64,000 nt of DNA, taken from assembly GCA_018907035.1 (NCBI GenBank), contig JACCIC010000136.1, positions 902,501-966,500 on the forward strand, read 5' to 3'. Each line of letters begins with the position of its first letter. Position 1 is the stretch's first letter. The translations under genes were made by a program, and so were the position numbers. Below, one piece after another: positions 33,731 to 45,645 of the stretch. This stretch comes from Sycobia sp. Sy_11. Its lineage: Eukaryota; Arthropoda; Insecta; Hymenoptera; Epichrysomallidae. Under the pieces are notes generated by a model. That model was not told where the DNA came from and did not search any database. It was given only the letters and a program-made list of their open reading frames with translations.

Positions 33731-34528
33731 TTAGATGGTTAAATATCTCTCTTCCGCTTTTTTGCTCATCATTCAAGCGTTGTCCTGGTGGAACATTACA
33801 CCCTTCCTGTTTGCCAATTGTGGACGCTTCTGGTCGATAGCCTGCTTCAAACCGATCCAGTTGTTCATAGTAGATGGTAGAATTAAGCGTCTGGCCATAT
33901 GGGAGCAGCTCATAGTGATTGATTCCCTTCCAGTCCCACCAAACACACAGCAAAGCCTTCCTGGCCGTCAATGCCGGCTTGGCCACTGTTTGGAACGGTC
34001 CACCGACCTTGGACCACAACCGTTGTTGCTTGATATTGTCGTATGTGATCCATTTTTGGTCGCCAGTCACTATCCGCTTCGAAAATGGGTCGAGTGCGTT
34101 CCGTTTCAGCAGCACATCGCAGGCGTTGATTCAGTCCAAAAGGTTTTTTGCGTTAAATCATGCGTCACCCAAACATCAAGCTTTTTGTATCCAACCTTCT
34201 GCAAATGGTTTAAAATGATTTGGTGATTAACTCTGATGTCCTGGGCAATATGACGAAATGCCGCATGCCGGTCAACTCAATAAATTCCATGATTTGATCG
34301 GTATTCGTCGTCACAGGTCTTCTGCCGGCTAGTTTATCCATGGTATCCTTTTTACCGGATCTGAATCGTCGCAACTAATTATCTACGATTCAAAGTGATA
34401 GCGTGCCATCCGTCAAAACACCGTTAATCTTACGGAACATTTCTCTAGCGGATTTGTCTTTGACGAAGGAAAACGTTAAAATAGCGTGCATTTTGGCGTT
34501 AGTGAACTTAATATTAACACGTCTGTTT
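33731..34528 (-). mobile_element. Second mariner family, copy c (truncated)
   Basis: Same family as the elements at 14.44 and 48.43 kb. The 3' end is TTAGATGGTTAAATATC with TA before it. On the minus strand, a 131-codon frame (34115-33720) reads LLKRNALDPFSKRIVTGDQKWITYDNIKQQRLWSK (first catalytic Asp in GDQKW). It continues with ALLCVWWDWKGINHYELLPYGQTLNSTIYYEQLDRF, then frameshifts before the NVPPGQRLND block, where the HQDNARPH box is expected. The third catalytic block is deleted. The N-terminal region to 34528 covers the first helix-turn-helix. The outer 5' terminal repeat is lost. It inserted into a Penelope tail. Confidence 0.87.
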
Positions 34529-36868
34529 ATATTAAATTATTAAAAAATATAAAAATATGTCAAGTATATATGTATTGTAATGAGACAAAATATTTAAAAT
34601 TTAATTTGTTGATTACATTAAAGTTATCCTAAATTTCGCGCACACAAACTATTTAATATTACGTACATCACTTGTGATCGCACTGGGGGAGCTCCGCCAG
34701 CCTCTTAAGAAACAGACACTGATTTTATTCATTCTGACTCATTATTATTTATTTCGATTGATCCTTACATAAACTGACTTGCGAAAAACAATGAATTACG
34801 CTCGTTTAGCGCCCGAAAGGAAATCGATGCAATTAAATCATCATTACAACTTATTTGACTATATCTCTGCTTGGGCGATCCTCGTACTTACATTTACATG
34901 TATGTAAGCGCTTATCTTAAACTAATATCACCATTTTGATGATGTCTACGCGTGAACCCGTAGGCGGCGCGACCCGATCTCGTCGTCACTGACCCGTCGC
35001 ACTCGCCTGAAACCAAAAAAAGGGAGCATCGAGCACCAAAAAAACTCCGTCCGCCGCGCTATTACCTTGCTCTCTCTCTCTCCCTTACACTCTACCTTTA
35101 GCTGGTCGGCGATGGCTCCGGTTGAGTCCTTCCAGAGAAGGGTGAGGTTAAGCCGATGGTCCGGCGTATTGTGGCGACACCGCTTTTATCTCCGCTTTCC
35201 TCCGTCTGCTTCTTTCTCATTTTGCTTCTACTTGTTTCTCTCTATTACTCCACATCTTTCTCTATTCCTTCACTGCTTCCGCCCTCTGTCTTCTTCTATC
35301 TTTCACAGCACTACAGTCTCACGTTTCCTTTATTTTAATTCTCTCTCTACGATTACACCTTCCTTCCTTTCTCTCTTCTTCCTCCTAGATCTTTTTCGCT
35401 ATCTCTTCCTAGTCTTTCACCTTTACTCGGGTCTATTCTGTCTCTAATTCCCACGCCTCTCTACTTTTATTGCCCTGCATGTTCTCTCTCTATCCACCAC
35501 CGCTTCTTGACCAACTTTCTCTCTATACTAGCTACTTCTCCTTCTCGTATCTTATCTTTCCCCACCCCCAAACCATCTACCTCATTCGGCAGCCCAGTCG
35601 AACGTGATCGTGCGCGTCGCACGTATCTTTAAAATTGTAGAAAAAAGGAGGGGATAAGCACGACGGCGATTGGCTAACGTTGGGAACGTCTTCGCGTAGC
35701 GCAAATTATTATTAAAATTAAATTCAAACTGCATCTCCTTAACAATGCAATCAAAGATAAAAAAGCATAATTTAATTACTTGGAATTTTATTAAATAACT
35801 TTGACGAAATGCAGCTATACACTATATATACTGTATACTATATTTTTCATATTATTCATATTTAGCAGTATTTGTTTCAAGGTAATTATGTAATTTAAAA
35901 TTTATCTTACTTAATGTGTATAGACAAAAATCAGATAAATTATTAAGCTAAATCGACTCTTAATTATTAACATTATTAAATTGATATTCTATTAAGTAAT
36001 ACTATATTGATTAATTTAGAGAATAAACGCTTTACTTATACATTCACAGATCAGTTTTCAATTCATTAAATTGAATTAATAATTTTGAAAAGGTTCTGAT
36101 GGTTCTACATCGTTCTAAATATCTGCATATATTTTGTTAGCTCCTGATTATTTCTTTGAAATTTATTAGACAGCAACTTTATGATCTATAATAAAAAAAC
36201 GTTAAATATAAGTATCCTATTTACACCAACCTTATTGATATTATCCCTAAATTAATAATAATAGTTGATTCGTTATGAAAATGAAATTAAACTGCTGTTA
36301 AATGTATACATGTAAAAACTTATTCTGTAAAACTTAAAGGAATTTTTATTGTGCAATTTAACAAATTTCATTCATAAATTATTCGTAGTTATTCGTTTTA
36401 AATCCTAAATTATTTAATTCAAATAATTCATGATAAATAGCAAAGAAGTATATTTTCAACTAGATTGATAAAAGTATAAATACTTTATGGTATAAAAGTA
36501 TAAATACTTTATGGCTAATGATATTCTCAATTTTTTTTTATAACTGATTTAAACTTATTTTTTTCCTTAACAATTAATTAAATTTATACATTGGTGATTT
36601 TATCGCTTAAAATTAAACCTTCACCTTCATTGAATGAATTTCTATTTGAAAGTTGAACTTCTAGTTTTCCGTTCTTTTAGCTCTTCAGCTGATCGCCAGC
36701 CGTCGGGCGAGCGAAACGAGCATGGGCGCGAGCGGTGATGTGAGGAGACGGGAGACGGAGCCAAGCACAAAGCGTAGCGGCGCACACGTGATCGTCTTAA
36801 TGTTACTCGCTTGGCGAATGGCGCGCGCGTCGCACTTACTTGGACAAATCAGCCTTGTGACTAATCAC
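34529..36868. other. Unassigned interval with CT-rich tract
   Basis: No gene recognised. 35060-35560 is a CT-rich low-complexity tract whose 126-codon frame is just translated polypyrimidine. GC-richer patches lie at 34950-35050, 35590-35700 and 36670-36850. A 24-base duplication (AAAGTATAAATACTTTATGG unit) occurs at 36467-36514. Confidence 0.4.
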
Positions 36869-36869
36869 A

Positions 36870-36914
<45 letters not shown>
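36869..36914. repeat. (TA)n microsatellite
   Basis: About 22 TA units, followed by CTAAAATCTGTCGGCTTCGC, a tail related to the sequence at 12.19-12.24 kb on the other strand. Confidence 0.95.
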
Positions 36915-36915
<1 letters not shown>

Positions 36916-37009
36916 TAAAATCTGTCGGCTTCGCCCGAGATATTAATTTAATTTATCGATTAAACATTTCAATAATATCTATGTAATAAATACTCCATCT
37001 ATGAATCGA

Positions 37010-37160
37010 TATTTGTCCAGGTATGTCTCAATATACCGGTACATCGTATCCTACCGATCAAACACGAAACTACCCGTAGAACTGGTGTCGATACCTGGAC
37101 ATATTATTCTATCGCCTAAATACCTAACTAGAATATTTCCCCGTAGAAGCCACATGTAAC
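37010..37160 (+). repeat. Locus B of the 60-bp minisatellite
   Basis: About 2.3 units. CACGAAACTACCCGTAGAAC encodes the T-K-L-P-V-E block; ATACCTGGACATATTATTCT and TATCGCCTAAATACC give Y-L-D-I-L-F-Y-R-L-N-T after a one-base frame change. Confidence 0.7.
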
Positions 37161-37194
37161 ATGCAGATATCTATAGTTCTATAACTACCTATTT

Positions 37195-37365
37195 TGTAAT
37201 CATTTTTTTCTTTAATTTGAAAAGAACTACCCTATGACACTCCAAAGACAATATAGAATATATATTTCTAATTACAGAGCAATCGGTTCAACCGTATTTT
37301 TGCTTAACGTATGCTGACAGAAACATCATTTGTCTTTATAAATTAGTATTAATATGATTTGGCAT
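37195..37365 (-). repeat. Dispersed repeat family D, copy 1
   Basis: On the minus strand it begins AATACTAATTTATAAAGACA, then GAACCGATTGCTCTG and TTCTATATTGTCTTTGGAG, collinear with copies at 39.53 and 63.47 kb. Unclassified. No coding capacity. Confidence 0.7.
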
Positions 37366-37524
37366 AGAGCCATCTTATGGAGAAGACGAAGAGAGTGAGA
37401 GAGAGATAGAGAAGGTAAAAGAGAAATTTTTCTGCATAAGAAAAAGTGTCAGATTATCGTGACGAACCAAAAGCCAACTAAAAACATACCTTCTTAGGGA
37501 TACTAATTCTAATAAAGCTATATA

Positions 37525-37645
37525 TGAGCATTCAAATAAGCTAAACTAAATTCTCAAGATAACATAGAATATATGTTTCGAATTTCAGAGCATTCGATTA
37601 ATCGGTTTATTGTGTACAATCGAAAATACGTTTTTATAAATTAGT
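37525..37645 (-). repeat. Dispersed repeat family D, copy 2
   Basis: On the minus strand: ATACTAATTTATAAAAACGT, GATTAATCGAATGCTCTGAA, then TTCTATGTTATCTTGAG. Truncated relative to the 39.53 kb copy. Confidence 0.65.
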
Positions 37646-38800
37646 ATGATTAGTAGGATATGATATATGTTATACACGGAAAGCTATATACCTTTAAGTA
37701 ATTTCTTGATCAGTACTACTTAATGCCTTTCGTTACATCTATGGGCGTCGACAGTCGTCACTTCGTCGAACGCACGAGCTCGAAAATCAGCATTTGAAAA
37801 ATTGTATGAATCAATTATCTACGTTTACCGTCGTGGCGTTGGGGTGAAAATCTTTCTGCGGTGTCTCACATGGATATCGACGATCTCCCTTATTAACGCT
37901 CTTAGATCATGCACGATCAACTTATCAATTTTTGCAAGTGGCTGTAGTATAGTTACAAGATTAGACAATATTTTAATTCATTTTAGTCAATACCAAACAA
38001 AATAAATTTTATCCACCGTCGTTGTACTGATTATATGAGATCTACGATGCATAGTAGTACCAGTTCAATAAATATAAAGGTGTACATTGTTTGCGGGAAT
38101 TATACCTGCAATTACACTCATAATCGGTGAGAAATTTGCAAAGCAGCAGAAACTACGTTTTTATGAACACGTAGTGCACTGCCACAGTTGGCTATCGCAA
38201 AATTACCTATAGGCTTAGGCGAATTTATGAATTCTACTACGGCCAGGATAAGGAAAGTTTTCTTTTTGAAATACTTTAATTCACTTTCATAAATTTATTC
38301 ATAAAAGTTATTATTAATAATGAATGTACGTACTAATTATCTCTTACAGGAGCAACTTAAAAACTGTTTATAAGTAAATTGAATCCCGTAATAAGTTTTA
38401 CTTTTTTTATAATTGAATTTTTTTAATATATATCTATTTAATATATCTTTTTCAACTATATTTTGGCTACAAACTTATTGGATGATTTCTTGCAATACTA
38501 CCTTACGTGAAAAAAAAACTTATAATTTCTCTCCTTTCCTCGCCTAGGAAGTAGATAGATTCTAGAACTATCCATGGTTATGAAGAGAAACCTTAGTTTC
38601 TAAAATGCTGCTCTTAAAAATTTTGTCCAATATGGCAGCGGGAATTTTATTAGGAATTCTTATTCTTTTTAAATCTATTTTCTGTAGAAAATATTATAAA
38701 TATGATTACATTTATTTCAAGAAAAGAGCTAATAATTAATTATAATATTATATGCGACGAGTCATAATCTATACTTTTTACCATTATTAAGTATTGAATT
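37646..38800. other. Unassigned interval
   Basis: AT-rich, without recognisable genes. The longest open frame (37802-38005) is not recognised. Confidence 0.3.
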
Positions 38801-39020
38801 AAATTAATAAATATTTTTATCGGTCTTACAGTCTTGATAATATAATATATTAGCTGAAATAATGACAGTCAGACTGTCCTTGTTTATTTTCACCTTGTTT
38901 ATATTGTTTGAATATAAACAATGACAGTCATTATTTTAGCTAATATATTATATTATAGAGACTGTAAGACCAATAAAAATATTTATTATTTTACTTCAGA
39001 ACAGTCGACATAAGTACAAT
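38801..39020. repeat. Palindromic pair of Penelope-associated tails (T4)
   Basis: The left arm (38808-38884) runs AATAAATATTTTTATCGGTC, TTACAGTC, ...TATTAGCTGAAATAATGACA, GTCAGACTGTCC. The right arm (38926-38990) is its near-exact reverse complement, ending GACTGTAAGACCAATAAAAA, TATTTATT. The spacer is about 40 bases, containing TTTCACC and a second partial inverted match (TTGTTTATATTG). The repeat unit is the same as T1-T3, here head to head. Confidence 0.85.
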
Positions 39021-39526
39021 TTTTCATTTTAATTTATTAAGTACTAAACATCGATATTTTTTATTGCAAATTATAAAGATTTTTGGTTTTATATTTTTCT
39101 TCGAAAAAGAGCATATACACATATATATGTCACTTCTACTATTTCCGATACGTTTCTCGGCCTGATAATGAACCATTCCTCTCTCACTACGAGGGGTTTC
39201 GCTGGAACAGCTTGTGAAGTGCTAGAAATAAAAAAAGGGAGACGACCATAGATAACTCGCCATCAAAAGCTACATGCTATTACTTTGGCTTGAATAGAAG
39301 TATTCCTCGTTTCTACTCGTTCTGTGTACATCTCGTTTTTCTGCTCCTGGACCCTGCGTTGTTTGATACATCGGGTTTCTGCTCACTACTTCTTCTCGTT
39401 TCCTCGGAAAAAAATAAAAATATTTTCTATATTAGTACACTAAAACCTCGCAAACTTTCGAGACGAATGGGGAATGAACGACGAATTCTCCTGACTCACT
39501 AGAATATCATATATATCATATCATAT
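39021..39526. other. Unassigned interval
   Basis: No gene recognised. A GC-moderate stretch at 39160-39480 has short open frames only. It ends in an ATATC-type microsatellite (39505-39530). Confidence 0.3.
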
Positions 39527-39900
39527 CATCATACTAATTTATAAAGACAAAGAGTGGTTTTGTTTGTACACGATAAACAAAGTAAGTATTGAATATATTG
39601 TTCTGAAATTCGGAATATATATTCTGTATTATTTTCGGAAGGCAATAGGCTTGTTTTTTATAGCAAATCATATTAATTTTAATAATAAATAAAGGTCGCC
39701 TATTTTATAAGCGGCGTGTTTCGAATTCTGCGTCGACTTCACAGGTCTTATGCATAGTAAAGTAGTACCGTACGCGTACACAGTTACCGTTCTTAGAATT
39801 CAGTTCCACCTGTGGTCATGTTGGCGTCTTGAATTATTTCGAATATCATCAAATAATCAGCGTAAGTTATTAATACTAGACCAGCTTATTTGAATAATCC
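39527..39900 (+). repeat. Dispersed repeat family D, copy 3 (longest)
   Basis: Begins CATACTAATTTATAAAGACA right after an ATATATC microsatellite, then GTTTTGTTTGTACACGATAA, TTGTTCTGAAATTCGG and GGAAGGCAATAGGCTTG. The 3' part has TTGGCGTCTTGAAT and CCAGCTTATTTGAAT, matching the copy at 63.47 kb throughout. Confidence 0.75.
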
Positions 39901-40164
39901 ATCGGAAACTATAATTTTTTTCCAATTTTATCTCAATTTATGAATTCTGGACCAAAAAATTTTTTCATCTTTCGAGCTCAAGAATGAATCGAGCCGATTT
40001 TTGATCTCCTAAAAGCATTCTGAATTTATCCCATCAAGTGGTAGTTGGAGGTGAGAAGTCTCGATTGTAAAGCGATTGAGGTAGAATTTTCAATCAACTA
40101 AACTCCAAAAAAAAGTTTTTGATCGAAGCCGTTATATGTAGCTGATAATTATCATGATTATTAA

Positions 40165-40880
40165 ACAACGTATTCATATCTGCTCTCTTATTATGGCTGC
40201 TTTTCCTGTAATGCTCATTTCAAGCAAATAAGTTGGGTTCGATACAATGATCCTTTGATTTTTTCACCATTCGGAAACAATTCGTAGTATACAGCAGCCT
40301 GTTGATCAAACCATATGTAGAACACGACCTTATTTACGTGAACATTTTGTTTTAGCATCTATTAGACGGACTGGCCGGATTTTGTATATGATTTTCGGTG
40401 TTTAGGGTTAACATAAAAAATTCAGTTTATATCACCAGTGACAATACGATGCAAAAATGATTTATTTTTATAGCACTGCAGCAATATTTCGGGCATGCGA
40501 CGTCTCTCGGGTTCATTTCGTACGGCACTCAGCGTCATCTTTTTAAATGAATCCAAATGCTTTTAGGCGTAGGGAATAGGCTCGTTTAGTGATGCCTAAT
40601 AATACAGCAAGTTCTTCTTGAATCTGAATCACTCCCGGCAGGTCGATTCATCAATACATTCCACCCGATAATTTTTCAAAAGCCAACGATAGGCCTCAGC
40701 CGCACTTTTCCTCATAGTAAAGAATAGATGCAGCACTTCTCGTAAATGACGTTTATTTGGTTGAAAAGTTGTTCACAGATACACAACCTACAAATATAGC
40801 AAATGAGATCTGACATTTCTGCCGGGAATCCACTATTGACGCCATCTTGACAAACGCTGGAAACTTACTTGTACACTCAA
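40165..40880 (-). mobile_element. mariner, fourth family, 3'-truncated
   Basis: The outer end (TTGAGTGTACAAGTAAGTTT on the minus strand) is a mariner terminal repeat, TA outside it. The transposase, with stops, reads N-terminal ...FHQINVIYEKCC..EAYRWLLKN..., then RNEPERRRMPEILLQCYK, KSFLHRIVTGDIN (the DExW of the first catalytic block mutated), VNPKHRKSYTKSGQ, and FYIWFDQQAAVYYELFPNGE. It ends after LQEKQP, so the second and third catalytic blocks are missing. Confidence 0.82.
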
Positions 40881-41028
40881 TATATATAATATATATACAA
40901 AAGCAATATTTGAGCGTCCGGTTAAAAAATGTGCTATTTCGAGTCTATTTCATTTGTTTGTGCTGTAATTTCATTTGACAACACCAAATAAATATTCATG
41001 ATATTTAATTTAAAATACGAAAAAATAC

Positions 41029-41033
<5 letters not shown>

Positions 41034-41077
<44 letters not shown>
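41034..41077. repeat. (TA)n microsatellite
   Basis: About 21 TA units abutting the 5' end of the next mariner, perhaps grown from its TA target site. Confidence 0.95.
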
Positions 41078-41078
<1 letters not shown>

Positions 41079-41645
41079 TACTGTGTACAAATATGAGTAA
41101 GACTTTTCAATTTAAACTTCCCGAGTTTAACGATTCAGACAAATGTTTTTATATTTAAGTTGGTCGTACTATCAGAATTATCTGTGCCACATTTTACGCA
41201 AATATCTTCATTTATTATATAGTGATGCTTGTGTTTTGTGAACAAAAAAAGTTGTCTCTTCAGTGTTTCTAATATCTGAGATTATTGAAGAAGTAGCATT
41301 AAATTTTGTGCGCGAAATAAAATATCGGCCGTTAAAACGTTCAGAATGTTGTAGAAGGCCTTTGGTGAGAAGTCAATGGCAAGAGTACGTATTTTTAATT
41401 GGCACAAATTGTTCAAAGAAGATCGAGAATGCGTTCAAAACGAACCACATCACAAACGAGCAAGAACATCTAATGATTTGGCTACCCGTCGACAAAATCA
41501 AAAAATTGGTTTTGCATAATCGTCGATTGATTACTAGAGCGTTTTCTGACATTGCTGCAATTGCATCCGGGGCGATTATTTTGAGGGGGATGAAGTAGAT
41601 TTAGAAGAATAAATAAAGATTTCAATAGTTATTACCAATCTTCGC
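41078..41645 (+). mobile_element. mariner, fifth family, internally deleted copy
   Basis: The left end CTACTGTGTACAAATATGAG matches the full-length relative at 57.92 kb. The remnant reads SEIIEEVALNFVREIKYRP..SECCRRPL, then TNHITNEQEHLMIWLPVDKI and VLHNRRLITRAFSDIA. It jumps straight to the 3' end (GAGGGGGATGAAGTAGATTT), deleting the catalytic domain. The right terminal repeat is decayed. Direct repeats of about 100 bp flank it (40.93-41.03 and 41.70-41.81 kb). Confidence 0.82.
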
Positions 41646-41849
41646 TTTTGTATTAAAAGGCGATAATTCAACGTATAAAAAGGATTCAACATCCACTTTG
41701 TCAATGTGTTATTTCGCAAACCATGTTTTTGATTTCAATTTCAGTTGGCAACAGTAACTGAATATTCGCAATATTTAATTTAACATACTAAAAGATACGA
41801 AATATTGATATACTATAGATAGCTCTTACATGCAACTTCTACGGAGAAA

Positions 41850-42125
41850 TATTATACTTTTATGTTCGGACAGTAGTAAAAGCTGGGCAGGTGTCTCGAG
41901 ACGATTTCTACGGGAATTTTGTTTTCGAATGATAGAAGTGATATTCAGATATCTAGAAACAAATTTTATAAAGAGTTTCATATTCGGACTATGGAGTATA
42001 TCTCGGAAGATTTCTATAAGGTAGTTTCGTGTTCGGACGATGGAATAGGAAATTCCTCGTAGAAGTCATCTTATAATACCTGGATATTGTATTTTTTTTC
42101 CGAGCACGAAATTTTCTGGATTTCC
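41850..42125 (-). repeat. Locus C of the 60-bp minisatellite, with orientation switch
   Basis: Minus-strand units at 41850-42050 (for example FENKIPVEIVSRHL, and NTKLP before a frame change), then plus-strand units at 42050-42120 (FLVEVIL-stop-YLDIVF). The two orientations meet near 42050. Confidence 0.65.
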
Positions 42126-42204
42126 CCGAAAAGTAGTCCCGAGACACCTGTATATGAACTTAATAATGTAAACAGAAAGCCAAGCAAAAAAAAATGCTTT
42201 GAAA

Positions 42205-42345
42205 AGAAATATACTCTATGTACTTCCGAAGATGATAAAAGATAAATATTTTAAATGTCAGAGTAATCAGTATAGAAGTTTTTTTCTTTAACATGTACAA
42301 ACAAAAACAGGGTTTGTCATAAATCATGTTTATAAATTACCACGA
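42205..42345 (-). repeat. Dispersed repeat family D, copy 4
   Basis: On the minus strand: TAATTTATAAACATGATTTA, then CTGATTACTCTGACATTT and CATCTTCGGAAG. Diverged, but in the same order as the others. Confidence 0.5.
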
Positions 42346-42699
42346 AATGATGGAAATTTTAATCGAGTTCTGGGTGACTAATGTACTTAATAGGGATCTT
42401 CTAACTTATCTCTATGGTATATGATATCGCTACAATGAGGAGCTGAGATAGATAAAATACTCACCGTAATCTATGACTTAAACTTTATCCGGGCTATCTG
42501 TAATTATCATATCCTTATTAATGGTTTCTAATAATCTTCTTAACTATTGTTAATTGCAACAATTAAAAACTCTACCTCTACACTTCTATTATTTTGAAAT
42601 TAATAGCCTTTATCAGTTTTCATTTTCTTGATCTTCAGTTAGTTAAATGATAATTTATTTATAAATGACAATAAATAAATAATTCATAAAAATAATAAT

Positions 42700-43945
42700 T
42701 ATTTCTATACTTGAAATACCATGGAGTGACAGGGTTCAATATGTGTCAAATGTTTTAGCCTAGTCCAGTCTCCCGCAAATTTAGCTAATACTCTGATATC
42801 CACACTTGATGCCTCTTGCAAATCTTCCATACAGTTTTGTCTTAACAATGTAAGTCTTTTGCTTACTAGGGCTAGGCATCGGTATAGTAAGTGGGTTATT
42901 GTTTCCTCCTCCGTGTGACGTTCTCTACATAAATCATCAGACGCTTTACCCCATCTTTTGAGATTGACGCTTGTTGCACAATATCCTTTTATTATTCCTG
43001 TGATTATGCCAAAGGTTGCTTTTTTGTGCTTTAAAAGGTCAGTGAATCTTGTTTCATCAATAGCAGACCATAATTTCCTAGATGCGAGACAATCATTTCT
43101 TGCCTCCCACTGTTCATTATGTTTTGCTTTGATGGTTTCATCTATCTTCTTTTTAATCGTATCGATCGGTGGCCATGTATGAGTGTCTGCTTCGGCTCTG
43201 TTTTCCTCCGTTCCCTGCTTTGCCAGGTCATCTGCTCTGGTATTACCTTCGTCATAAAAGGTTCCTGGTATCCAGCAGAGTCTGACTTCGCTGTTCCGGA
43301 TCCATGATAGCGCCTCCCGGCAACTCATCATGGACTTTGATCTACTCGATTTTAGCCCTAGGGCTTTTAAATCAGTTTGGCTATCTGTGTAAATAGTTAC
43401 CTTTTCAGGCTTTTATTCTTCAATAGTTTCGCCGCTTTTTAAATCGCTAATATATCTGCTTGCAGAACACTGCATTTGTCGTTGAGTCTACATGACTTTT
43501 TTGGACGTGCATTTGTTCTGAGTAGATTCCTATTCCTATTCCATTTTCCGCTGTCGATCCATCTGTGAAGACTGAGATTTCATCCTCGTTTATCTTAGAG
43601 TTATTTAGGGGGTCTTCCTTTGATGGTATCTCTATTTCTGTATTCACCTAGAAATCTAGTTTGTTAACCAGATAATCCGAAGGTTGTTTCAGCTTTTCTA
43701 GCATGTCCCTGTTCAGCTTCTCCATTTCTCGTAAAATCTTTGTATGGCCATAGTTGGTCTGTTTCCACAAATTCAGTTCTCTGAGTTTCGGAGTTCCTTT
43801 TGCAGCCAGTCCTTTTATGTGCAGATCTATAGGTTGCAAGTTGAACATCACTTCTAGAGCTGCTTGTGGTGTACTTTTTGCAGCACAGGCTATGCTTAGC
43901 GCAGCAATTCTTTGTATCTTTGCTAGCATCTTTCCGTTTACCTAG
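42700..43945 (-). pseudogene. LINE fragment: RT C-terminus and RNase H
   Basis: The 3' part of a non-LTR retrotransposon with an RNase H domain (a feature of I and R1-like groups). From 43929 down: LAKIQRIAALSIACAAKSTPQAALEVMFNLQPIDLHIKG, the usual RT-to-RNase H junction. Then VFTDGSTAENGIGIGIY (first RNase H Asp, about 43570). After a break, a 208-codon frame (43331-42705) reads SEVRLCWIPGTFYDEGNTRADDLAKQG, carrying the final catalytic Asp, and a Cys/His-containing tail (LCRERHTEEETITHLLYRC). The RT palm and endonuclease are missing. Poly-pyrimidine/AT-rich 3' flank. Confidence 0.87.
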
Positions 43946-44048
43946 AAGGAAAGTAAAAACAATAAAAACTTTAAATTTAAAAAAATATTTATGCATTTAA
44001 AGTCCAACATTTTTTAAAGTTCTTGAAGAACTTCTGTAGACCTTATTT

Positions 44049-45090
44049 AACACGACGCTCAATAAGTTCCGAGATTAAAAAAAAACAACATTTTTTCGTT
44101 AAAAAATCATTTTTATTCATCAATATAATATCCTTTTAGAGTAATGCAATCGTTTCAACGCCTTTCCAACTTCTCTATACCATTTTCATAAAAGGATTTA
44201 TTTTTTGCTTTAAAATAAGCTTCAGCTTCGGCAATAACCTCCTCATTCGAGCCAAATTTTCTTCCCAGGAGCATTTTTTTAAAATCAACAAAGAGCCAGT
44301 AGTCACTGGGGGCTAAATCTGGCGATTACGGGGGGTGGAGAAGCAAATCAAAGCGCAACTCGTTTAATTTTTCCACTGTTTTCATGCACTTCTGGCATAG
44401 TGCATTGTCTTGGTGAAAAAGGATTTTTTTCGCGCCATTCAGGTAATACCCGATTCGCCTCCGAAGTAAAATGATGTATCCATATTTCATCTATGGTCAC
44501 GTATCGACGCAGAAAATTCTTGTTATTGCGAGTAAATAGCGATAAACAGCTCTCTCAATTGTGGACTCGTTGCTGTTTTTGTTACACTGAAAGTAATCGT
44601 GGCTCCCACTTGGAAGAAATATTTTCATGCTCAATTTTTCATGAAGGATCGTAAATACACTTACAGATGACATCTCAAACCTTCACTTTGCGATATTTCA
44701 TTACAATTTTTAACACTTCACTTACATTTTCCGGTGTAACGGCTTCCAATATCTTACCCAAACGTTGTGAATCGTTTGTGTCTAAACGACCACATTTCAA
44801 CTCACCATACCACCGACAAATCGGTTTTTGAAGCCATTTCTGGGCTTCTTCGGTGTTTTGACTCATTAAAAAACAATATTTTATCAACGCACGAAACTCA
44901 CTTTTTTCCATTGTTCAAACAAATTACAAAGTGACTTTACTCTATCCTCGATAACTCTGCTGTTTCTGATCCGATCGATGTGAAATTTTTGCACGTTTCA
45001 TGTAAATGTTCGTACTCTAAGGAAACCTGGCCAGTTTCGTACTACTAGCATCATCTGTGGGTTAGTCTCGGGACTTATTGAACGCGTTAT
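44049..45090 (-). mobile_element. mariner, sixth family, degraded
   Basis: Inverted ends: CGTTCAATAAGTCCCGAGAC on the minus strand at the right, and the complement of GCTCAATAAGTTCCGAGATT at the left. On the minus strand, MEKSEFRALIKYCFLMSQNTEEAQKWL, then CRWYGELKCGRLDTNDSQRLGK (the first helix-turn-helix and linker, 44911-44675). The middle is scrambled. Near the left end SPDLAPSDYWLFVDFKKMLLGRKF is readable with breaks, and a final GIEKLERR..DCITLKGYYID. Catalytic blocks one and two are not recovered. Confidence 0.8.
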
Positions 45091-45602
45091 ACCATATCCG
45101 AACTTAAAATAGAATTTCATCAAATGGTGCAGTAGCATCACGAAGGAAAGTTTGAGAATCACTATCATACTGTATACTATTTGCTCAATATTAGTATTTT
45201 GAATTTTCAACAATAAAATATTAGTAACTTTTCAATAGAAGTTATTTATAAAAAATATATTATCTTTATTGCCTAAAGTATTAATTTATAAATCAATCAT
45301 TTTATCTTCAATTATCTCTAAAATATAATCTGATATAGGGAAGGATGAGGAGCGTAGAGATTTTGATAATGAAGAGAGTGGGTATACAAGTGTTTGTGAA
45401 AGGGCAACAGGCGGGGAAGGAAGTGGTATAATTACTTCTTTTATTAGCACATAGTACAGCTCAGGAGCCGTTTCGGCCCTATGCGCCTATTACAACCAGA
45501 CTGAACCATGGATGCTGTGTGAGAGAGCTGGTAAAACCAAGCCTTTTTACTTTTTACTTAGTTCAAATTATATTTACACGCACTTATTATACTATTATTA
45601 CA

Positions 45603-45645
<43 letters not shown>

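Noticed and set aside
33735..34226. 163-codon plus-strand frame
   Set aside because: Antisense shadow of mariner family 2 copy c.
35067..35447. 126-codon open frame rich in Ser, Phe and Leu
   Set aside because: It is the translation of a CT-rich low-complexity tract; no domain, and the composition follows the bases.
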